Part shown: positions 59,105 to 64,000 of the stretch, one piece after another
How positions within the stretch are numbered: position 1 is the stretch's first letter
How the letters are laid out: each line of letters opens with the position of its first letter
Source: Clostridia bacterium
GTDB taxonomy: Bacteria > Bacillota > Clostridia > Oscillospirales > SIG627
DNA length: 64,000 bases
Reading direction: 5' to 3'
NCBI GenBank assembly: GCA_017507325.1
Contig: JAFWBD010000030.1
Coordinates: 1-64,000 of the forward strand
Position numbers and translations under genes: made by a program
Notes under the pieces: generated by a model
Told to the model about the DNA's origin: nothing
Seen by the model: the letters and a program-made list of their open reading frames with translations, nothing else
Databases searched by the model: none

Positions 59105-59745
59105 GGATCAAAGGCAATGAATCCTCCCTGCGCAGTATCTTTTGAAACGGCGATAAGCACTTCGTTTTCTCGCTTACTGAAAATGTCATTCAGTTGCTCC
59201 CTATTGCGCTCATATTCTTTTTGGGAGATCAATACGGTTGAATGAGTCTGATCCATTAGAATCTTTAATTTCTCGGCTGTAAAAAAGCTGCAGCTCAACG
59301 ATTCAGATAAAAACGTAGAAGGTAAAACGAAAATGGCATCAGGGCGCATCTGACTGCGAGCCACACTCCGGTTATCATAAATAGCAATCACAGCTTCTTG
59401 AACCCCCTGTTCGTCACAAATGGGGGAAAAATGGCTGTCTACCGCCGAGCAAATGGTAATAGCCTCAATATCGGAATACTGAATGAGTTTTCTCCTGCGA
59501 AGCCAATTCTGTTCCACAATCCCCTCCGCATCAAAATGCCAGCTTTTATCAAGTTTGATGCAAAGACATACTGAGACAATAACAGAGGTGCTCTGAAATC
59601 CTACGAATAGACCAAGAGCTGAGGAAAAAGAATCGCCGGTACCACTTAAAAAAAGCAAAAGCAAGCATACAAAAATGCCAATAATAAAGAGGATAATATT
59701 GAACCAAACGAGCTTCTGCTTTTCTCTTCTGCTCAATATCTTCAT
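59077..59745 (-). CDS. Two-pass membrane protein with PH-like domain (immunity-like)
   Basis: 222 aa. Membrane segments FNIILFIIGIFVCLLLLFLS and LFVGFQSTSVIVSVCLCIKL, then a ~150-residue domain (WHFDAEGIVEQNWLRRRKLI; YSDIEAITICSAVD) of PH-like character. GGGAGGTG precedes the start, which lies 2 bp after the stop of the toxin tail. The last ~8 residues are seam-encoded. Confidence 0.6.
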   Translation of the reverse strand: MKILSRREKQKLVWFNIILFIIGIFVCLLLLFLSGTGDSFSSALGLFVGFQSTSVIVSVCLCIKLDKSWHFDAEGIVEQNWLRRRKLIQYSDIEAITICSAVDSHFSPICDEQGVQEAVIAIYDNRSVARSQMRPDAIFVLPSTFLSESLSCSFFTAEKLKILMDQTHSTVLISQKEYERNREQLNDIFSKRENEVLIAVSKDTAQGGFIAFDPKIKGQLTD

Positions 59746-59747
59746 TC

Positions 59748-60000
59748 CTATACACCTCCCATAATCACAATGTAGGTCATAGCATCATCAATCGCTCCAA
59801 AGAACGAAGTTATCATCTTTCCAAATGTATCCGATAAGCCTGGCATTAGACCAAAGGCTTGAGAGGACACTCCCGTTCGTTCCGCTACATCCACAAAACC
59901 CGTTAACGAACTCGTTCCTATTGCAACAGTAAAACTTTCTGCAGCATTCTTCCATATTTGGTCTGCGGACTTTTTCATATCTTCACTGCCCCACAAATAT
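59748..60000 (-). pseudogene. Displaced toxin C-terminal region, frameshifted from its Rhs core
   Basis: GEYLWGSEDMKKSADQIWKN then AAESFTVAIGTSSLTGF and a hydrophobic end (FFGAIDDAMTYIVIMGGV). In intact Rhs proteins NNPV..DPSGEYLWG would be continuous, so a small deletion has shifted the frame between core and tail. The stop lies 2 bp before the immunity start. A TTG at 60020 or ATG at 59978 could still start it. Confidence 0.6.
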
Positions 60001-60217
60001 TCACCGGGTTGTTCAAACAATAAGCATACAGATTTTTATCTGTCAGCCCCATTGGGGTGGCAGTAAGAATCCAAGCCGAATCCGCACTAATAAACCTGCA
60101 AGTTACGGGGTCATAATACCGGCTTTGGAGGTAATAGAATCCCGTTTCCGCATCGTAGTAATAGCCACGATAACGGATGGGGTTGGCGGCGCCGACGGTG
60201 GAGGCAAAATAGCCCGC
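59975..60217 (-). pseudogene. Rhs core fragment
   Basis: AGYFASTVGAANPIRYRGYY, then YDAETGFYYLQSRYYDPV and TCRFISADS ... LTDKNLYAYCLNNPVN. It is longer than the relic at 58779 (it reaches the NLYAYCxNNPVN motif) and overlaps the toxin tail in another frame. No start codon; in frame with the seam's TGA. Confidence 0.85.
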
Positions 60218-60252
60218 TCAGCTTGGGTCAATCATTGAGCTGTCCCTTGATT
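60201..60252 (-). repeat. Seam repeat S9 (full, leading into Rhs core)
   Basis: AATCAAGGGACAGCTCAATG, then ATTGACCCAAGCTGAGCG and GGCTATTTTGCCTC. It starts at the stop codon of the 152-aa gene. Confidence 0.8.
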
Positions 60253-60709
60253 ATAAATCCTCCAACAAATTGGCGTAACCATCCTCAAATTCCAACAAAA
60301 CCTCTCCATTCACCGTTAAAGATACAATCGGCATAATATACCCATCTCCAAAATATCGGGGAGCAGTCATAAATTCCACCTTATCTCCTTTATGCAACCG
60401 ATTCTTTATGTTTTTTTCTAATAACAAATCAAAGCTTTTCCCTTTAATTCCAAACGTATAGTGTTCGTACGGTTCGGTCAACTCTTCTTGAAACGTAAGA
60501 AACAAGCCATCTTCACCAAAATTCAACCACTCAACTTCTCCTGAAACGGTAACATATACTTCCTTTTCAGAATAATAATTTTTCAACTGAATCGATTCAA
60601 ACCACAGGAAAACTGTGTGAAGGGAAACAATAAATCCTACTATGCAAAAAACAACTGCGATGAATAAATACATAATACGTTTTAAAAATTTTTTTCCCAT
60701 CTCCACCAT
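60251..60709 (-). CDS. Single-pass membrane protein (immunity-like)
   Basis: 152 aa. One membrane segment (IMYLFIAVVFCIVGFIVSLH), then an external or cytosolic beta-rich domain (KEVYVTVSGEVEWLNFGEDG; LHKGDKVEFMTAPRYFGDGY) with an OB-like look. GGAGG precedes the start. Not recognised as a named family. Confidence 0.6.
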   Translation of the reverse strand: MVEMGKKFLKRIMYLFIAVVFCIVGFIVSLHTVFLWFESIQLKNYYSEKEVYVTVSGEVEWLNFGEDGLFLTFQEELTEPYEHYTFGIKGKSFDLLLEKNIKNRLHKGDKVEFMTAPRYFGDGYIMPIVSLTVNGEVLLEFEDGYANLLEDL

Positions 60710-60738
60710 TCGCTCCTCCCTATTCGCTAAATGTCAAG

Positions 60739-60760
60739 ACACAGAACCGTCCCCTAATTT
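60739..60760 (-). repeat. Seam repeat S10
   Basis: AAATTAGGGGACGGTTCTGT then GT, switching at once to a 30-bp spacer and the next immunity gene. No tail of recognisable length remains. Confidence 0.65.
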
Positions 60761-60763
60761 TTG

Positions 60764-61183
60764 CTATGCGAGCTTAACTGTTATGCTTTCACAGAAACCA
60801 AAGTGCTCATAAAGACAATGTTCAATAACAGCATTATTGATTTTTCGTTTTGATGATACACTTTCAAACAATGCCCAAGAAACCCTGCCTTGTTTAATTA
60901 ATGTTCTTCCGTAAGCATGATCTAATTGTTTCTCTATTTTCAAAAAAGAAGCTATCAGATCGTCTTTTTTCTCGGATTGATTTAAAATACGCACATCAAC
61001 ATAAAAGGCATTTCCGCTTTTCGTGTGAATAGCTATATCACATTTACAATCATCAAATATGTTAATATCTGATAAATGCACTACATTATCTGCTGAATGT
61101 TTGTGTGGTGATGTAACACAACACATTCGTGGGAAAAAGCTATCAATAGATTTAAAATATATTTTTTCTTTATAGATTATCAT
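60764..61183 (-). CDS. Soluble immunity-like hypothetical protein
   Basis: 139 aa, no membrane segment. MIIYKEKIYFKSIDSFFPR at the start; the strand/helix order (FDDCKCDIAIHTKSGNAFYV; LLASFLKIEKQLDHAYG-like helix) is not recognised. The start overlaps the stop of a tail frame (TAATG at 61181-61185). AGAGGAA lies upstream. Confidence 0.55.
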   Translation of the reverse strand: MIIYKEKIYFKSIDSFFPRMCCVTSPHKHSADNVVHLSDINIFDDCKCDIAIHTKSGNAFYVDVRILNQSEKKDDLIASFLKIEKQLDHAYGRTLIKQGRVSWALFESVSSKRKINNAVIEHCLYEHFGFCESITVKLA

Positions 61184-61265
61184 TATTTTTCCTCTTTTAT
61201 AATGACTCTAAAAAGCCAAATTGAATCAATCGTTTTACTGACATCCAAGAAAAACACCGGAAACC
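61183..61265 (-). pseudogene. Displaced toxin tail (preceding 139-aa gene)
   Basis: Frame ending VFFLDVSKTIDSIWLFRVII then KEEK, with its stop overlapping the next ATG. Confidence 0.4.
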
Positions 61266-61291
61266 ACCACCATTCCCTGATTTCCCAGACA

Positions 61292-61330
61292 CCTCAGCTT
61301 GGGTCAATCATAGTACCGTCCCCTGATTTA
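61292..61330 (-). repeat. Seam repeat S11
   Basis: AAATCAGGGGACGGTACTAT, then GATTGACCCAAGCTGAG, then unique DNA. It follows a type-2 repeat at 61334-61358. Confidence 0.75.
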
Positions 61331-61333
61331 CGG

Positions 61334-61358
61334 TTTTTCGCGAAATGTCCCTTGTGTT
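61334..61358 (-). repeat. Type-2 repeat
   Basis: AACACAAGGGACATTTCGCG then AAAAA, 2 bp after the stop of the 170-aa gene. Confidence 0.6.
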
Positions 61359-61360
61359 CA

Positions 61361-61873
61361 TCATCGGCAATAGTGTTTTTTGTTTCGTGCCGTTTTCCCA
61401 GTATTCAGCATAATTACAAAAATAGTTATAACTATAAATGCAAGCTCAAAAACGCTAAAGAATATCGTCAAAACAATTTGCACAACACGTTGCTCAGTGT
61501 TAAATTTCTCATATGAAAGATATTCTTCCTCCTCAGAAAATGCATCAATAACTAAATTTGTTTTCCCAAAGAAGCTTTGTTCTTCTATGTAGGTTATTGT
61601 TAACATATCTCCTTCGTGGAGTGCTTCCGATATCTCAAAAATGCCATGATAATCGGATGCCAATCCTCCCTTGCAAAACAGATATGCGCTTGAATTGGCA
61701 TATACATATAAGTTTGATTCATTATATCCACGCCTATAACGGATTCTTTCAATGACAATGCTACGTTGTGTTGCAGTCGTTATGTCTATAGGTTTAGCTT
61801 GGTATAACAAACAAAGAAAACTCAGCAATATGAAACACTGAATCGTTACTAACGTTATAATGGTTTTTTTCAT
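61361..61873 (-). CDS. Two-pass membrane protein (immunity-like)
   Basis: 170 aa, start at MKKTIITLVTIQCFILLSFL; the 11-residue extension in frame overlaps the previous gene and is rejected. N- and C-terminal membrane segments (C-terminal: VVQIVLTIFFSVFELAFIVI) flank an external domain (RYRRGYNESNLYVYANSSAY; EGDMLTITYIEEQSFFGKTN). Not recognised. It starts 6 bp after the chimeric ORF's stop. Confidence 0.6.
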   Translation of the reverse strand: MKKTIITLVTIQCFILLSFLCLLYQAKPIDITTATQRSIVIERIRYRRGYNESNLYVYANSSAYLFCKGGLASDYHGIFEISEALHEGDMLTITYIEEQSFFGKTNLVIDAFSEEEEYLSYEKFNTEQRVVQIVLTIFFSVFELAFIVITIFVIMLNTGKTARNKKHYCR

Positions 61874-61878
61874 CTCTC

Positions 61879-62379
61879 TCATCCACCAAAGTTTATATTG
61901 ATCCATGTGTTAACACAGAATGTTGCATACTGATGCGGAGCATCCAGCAGAAAACTTTCAATTTGTCCAGACAAATATGATTTACTAATATAGTGCCAAG
62001 CCTTTTTTATCGTTTTTTTAGCATTCTTTTTAATCAGTGGTCTAACATTCTTTTGAAGTATTGTCTTCACAGAACCGTCCCCTGATTTTCCGTCTTTCCC
62101 ATTAAAGAAAGCACCCAATCCGGACATCTCGAGGACCCATATTTTTTGCAAGGGAATGTCAAATTTGCAATCTAACACCGTTTCCTTTGTGTTTATTTCG
62201 TTTATTTCTCTCGTATATAAATGGACCGGATACAAGTTGCTTAACTCTAAATCCACAAAGTAATATTCTCTGCCATCCCTGCCATCAATAATTACTAAAA
62301 AGTTCTCATCGCTTTGATATATTGTTGTTTGTGTGCCAAAGTGCTTTTTATCTTTGCGTTGCACAATCCTTTTATACAT
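61879..62379 (-). CDS. Chimera: immunity-like N-terminus fused through the seam to a toxin tail
   Basis: 166 aa in one open frame. Residues 1-96 (MYKRIVQRKDKKHFGTQTTI ... SGLGAFFNGKDG) look like a soluble immunity protein, starting after a GTGAGGT site and a preceding tail's stop. KSGDGSV is the seam repeat. The last ~60 residues (LQKNVRPLIKKNAKKTIKKA ... YATFCVNTWININFGG) end just before the next immunity gene, as toxin tails do elsewhere in the array. The fusion is therefore best read as an immunity gene truncated by insertion of, or recombination with, the next cassette. Confidence 0.65.
   Translation of the reverse strand: MYKRIVQRKDKKHFGTQTTIYQSDENFLVIIDGRDGREYYFVDLELSNLYPVHLYTREINEINTKETVLDCKFDIPLQKIWVLEMSGLGAFFNGKDGKSGDGSVKTILQKNVRPLIKKNAKKTIKKAWHYISKSYLSGQIESFLLDAPHQYATFCVNTWININFGG
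62067..62089 (-). repeat. Seam repeat S12 (inside the chimeric ORF)
   Basis: AAATCAGGGGACGGTTCTGT then GA, in frame as KSGDGSV; only 23 bp of the seam remain. Confidence 0.7.
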
Positions 62380-62383
62380 AATA

Positions 62384-62506
62384 CTACCTCACCGGTGTCG
62401 AAAGTTCCTCAAGCCATTGGTATCCCTTCTCAAGCAAAAACTGAATCTCATGATAGAGCCAAGAACCAAGGCCCGTTCGTATTTTGTAAAAACACAAAGC
62501 GCACCC
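62384..62506 (-). pseudogene. Displaced toxin tail at the right end of the array
   Basis: An open frame without a start, LCFYKIRTGLGSWLYHEIQF then LLEKGYQWLEELSTPVR, stops 5 bp before the start of the chimeric ORF. The amphipathic WLYHEIQFLLEKGYQWLEEL segment reads as real protein. Confidence 0.5.
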
Positions 62507-62772
62507 CTACCGAGGCAAAACACGGCAGGAATGCGCATGATATCGGAAAAAAATTGTCCCCAATCGAGATTGCAGGGGGTGCCGAATTCCGCAAAAAATA
62601 TTTTGCCAAGCAAAACCCCCCTTTTGCTCTCTTCTGCTTTTATTTTAACATACCGCCCTTTCTTTTGTCAACACCCTCTCCGCCGCCGATGCCGTCGCGG
62701 CTTCGGTGGCCGATTTCTTCAACCACTGTACTGAAAATGGGACACCGGATCTGTTATGATAAACACAACAAC
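62507..62772. other. Non-coding stretch at the array/backbone border
   Basis: No gene with plausible start and coding pattern. Composition changes from AT-rich to backbone-like near 62,650. A plus-strand ribosome binding site (AAAGGAGG, 62773-62780) for the next small gene closes it. Confidence 0.5.
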
Positions 62773-62789
62773 AAAGGAGGTATTCCAAA

Positions 62790-62945
62790 ATGAACAAACA
62801 AATTCCTTTACGTCCCATACAGCAGAATCGACAATTGCAAAGGCTTCTGGCAGAGAAAAGAAAGCTCTCCCTTCAAAAGGAGGCACTGACCGCCCTCTGC
62901 CTCATTCTCACCGCCGCCCTGGGACTTCTTTTGATCCTGATTTAA
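62790..62945 (+). CDS. Small membrane protein (51 aa)
   Basis: ATG 62790, nine bases after a perfect AAAGGAGG. A basic, Gln-rich N-terminal half (MNKQIPLRPIQQNRQLQRLL) is followed by a single hydrophobic segment (LTALCLILTAALGLLLILI) that ends the protein. This is a tail-anchored type of topology. It overlaps the convergent phosphodiesterase gene by 4 bp. No homologue recognised; codon use fits the backbone. Confidence 0.65.
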   Translation: MNKQIPLRPIQQNRQLQRLLAEKRKLSLQKEALTALCLILTAALGLLLILI

Positions 62946-63487
62946 AGGGCAAATTCCCGATAAACCTCCCCCTCCAGCGTTTTCCACGTAAAGAGGCCGT
63001 CTGCAAACGTCATATAGCTGCGGGAGGAGCCGCCCTTGGGGATGGTAACGGAGCCGGGATTGAGAATGATGATTCCGTTTTGCTCCTTGCAGATGGGAAC
63101 GTGGGTATGCCCGTGCAACAAAATATCTCCCTTTTTCAGAGGAGGAAGATTTTCTTCGGAAAAGCGGTGGCCGTGGGTGGCAAACAAGGTTCGATCCTCC
63201 AAGGGCAGAAGAGCATAGTCTGCCAAAATGGGGAAGGAAAGCACCATTTGATCCACCTCGGTATCGCAATTGCCCCGCACGCAGAAAAGACGGTCCTTTA
63301 CGGAATTCAAAAGACCGATGACCTCCTTGGGGTCGTAGCCTTGCGGCAGATCGTTTCTCGGGCCGTGATATAACAGATCTCCCAAAAAGAGAATTCTTTG
63401 AGCATTTTCCTTTTCAAAGGCTTCCAAAAGCATTCGGCAGGTAACGGCCGAGCCGTGCAGATCCGATGCAATCATCCATTTTTTCAT
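62942..63487 (-). CDS. yfcE: YfcE-family metallophosphoesterase
   Basis: 181 aa, usual family length. Metal-binding motifs WMIASDLHGS, RILFLGDLLYHGPRN, VRGNCDTEVD, LFATHGHRF and LLHGHTHVP. YfcE enzymes hydrolyse phosphodiesters in vitro; the in vivo substrate is unknown. Promoter: minus-strand -35 TTGCCA (63537-63542), 17 bp, -10 TATACT (63514-63519). Confidence 0.93.
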   Translation of the reverse strand: MKKWMIASDLHGSAVTCRMLLEAFEKENAQRILFLGDLLYHGPRNDLPQGYDPKEVIGLLNSVKDRLFCVRGNCDTEVDQMVLSFPILADYALLPLEDRTLFATHGHRFSEENLPPLKKGDILLHGHTHVPICKEQNGIIILNPGSVTIPKGGSSRSYMTFADGLFTWKTLEGEVYREFAL

Positions 63488-63513
63488 TTGACAAGCACCT
63501 CGTTTTTTTTAAA

Positions 63514-63542
63514 AGTATAACGAAAAAAACAGATTTTGGCAA
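63514..63542 (-). promoter_or_regulatory. yfcE promoter
   Basis: Minus-strand TTGCCA (63537-63542), 17-bp spacer, TATACT (63514-63519). On the plus strand TATAAT at 63574-63579 probably serves the next gene, though its -35 box is weak. Confidence 0.7.
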
Positions 63543-63606
63543 GTTTTTTCTTTCATTTTTTGCTTTTTGGCGTTATAATGGTCTCATCTGAAAAAGGACG
63601 GTTGTT

Positions 63607-64000
63607 ATGATGACCTACGAGGCTTCTCTTCGCATCAGCTCATACGTTGCCAATATCATTGCCGCAGGCTCTGCAGTGCCCGAAATCACCCCCGAGGAGA
63701 TTCTCCGCGCAAGACGGGACTATTCCGATGAAAAATTAGAGTTGCTTCGGGCTGAGGGCTTCTATCGGGGTGATTTCGAGCTGTTTTACGTTTTATTTTG
63801 CTTTTGCAAGCAGATCGGTCTGTTTGCCATGGCCGACCGAGATTATTTGCGCAGGCTTTTTTCTCAAGCCAAGCGCTTCGAAGCCGCCTTTTTAACCGAA
63901 AATCCTTACGTCAAAAGCATTCGGATCCGTGAGCGAAGAATCGGGGATTTTCTGCTCACCGAGAGCCGTTATGACCGCGGCGAGATCTTTCAATTCGATA
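63607..64000 (+). CDS. Partial hypothetical protein
   Basis: An open frame of 131 codons from ATG 63607 (AAAGGA upstream) runs off the right edge. It begins MMTYEASLRISSYVANIIAA and continues through a helix-rich, acidic/basic sequence (FYVLFCFCKQIGLFAMADRD). No signal peptide or family signature. TATAAT lies 28 bp upstream. Confidence 0.65.
   Translation, partial: MMTYEASLRISSYVANIIAAGSAVPEITPEEILRARRDYSDEKLELLRAEGFYRGDFELFYVLFCFCKQIGLFAMADRDYLRRLFSQAKRFEAAFLTENPYVKSIRIRERRIGDFLLTESRYDRGEIFQFD

Noticed and set aside
50242-62506. Prophage or insertion-sequence island
   Set aside because: No integrase, transposase or phage structural gene was found; Rhs core fragments and toxin-immunity coupling explain the content better.

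Overview
The window looks like a chromosomal segment of an uncultured, spore-forming Clostridia-type bacterium (Firmicutes). The evidence is a stage V sporulation regulator (spoVT), the Gram-positive gene order rimP-nusA-rnpM-L7Ae-infB-rbfA-nrnA-truB, an RNase J, AGGAGG-type ribosome binding sites and lipobox lipoproteins. Most of it (about 4.9-50 kb and 62.8-64 kb) is a moderately GC-rich backbone. Two stretches, 1-4.8 kb and 50.2-62.5 kb, are clearly AT-richer and look accessory. No rRNA, tRNA, CRISPR array, intact transposase or phage gene was seen.

Layout. 1-4.8 kb: accessory genes (AAA/DUF4143 ATPase, two XRE regulators, a lipoprotein, a zinc-ribbon membrane protein) with a broken 5' copy of spoVT, directly before the intact spoVT (4.8 kb). 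5.4-19.8 kb: mixed metabolism and cell surface: a glutamine-amidotransferase-like hydrolase, an acyltransferase-like protein, a 1017-aa surface protein with a transglutaminase domain and Cys repeats, a polar amino-acid ABC importer, a D,D-carboxypeptidase, a ceramidase-fold protein, a zinc-sensor/P-type ATPase pair and a GDPD-like protein. 19.9-31.1 kb, minus strand: RNase J, a frameshifted sugar nucleotidyltransferase/phosphomutase, then the translation/transcription operon. 31.4-39.3 kb: a Na+/solute symporter, a glycosidase-like protein, and an operon of uxaC with two HAD phosphatases and a 2H phosphoesterase, divergent from an AraC regulator. 39.4-42.3 kb: two tandem paralogous lipoproteins.

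42.4-50.1 kb is one tightly packed minus-strand operon: BlaI repressor, BlaR1-like metalloprotease sensor, leucine-rich-repeat lipoprotein, Cys-rich lipoprotein, two FtsX-type permeases and an ABC ATPase. Most junctions are 4-bp overlaps and the promoter carries two BlaI-type operators. The BlaR1 protein has no penicillin-binding domain. Its C-terminal region instead carries a Cys/His pattern that recurs in the operon's small lipoprotein. This is the best candidate here for an uncharacterised signalling and transport system.

50.2-62.5 kb is a decayed array of Rhs-type polymorphic-toxin cassettes on the minus strand: about a dozen small immunity-like genes. Most are preceded by a short stub of a toxin C-terminus that ends at, or overlaps, the next start codon. 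Three stubs or seams still carry Rhs core sequence (NPIRYR...YYLQSRYY). Cassettes are joined by a repeated seam with a constant left edge (AATCAGGGGACGG) and a variable right edge, so successive cassettes appear to have been spliced at a common point. No full-length rhs gene lies in the window.
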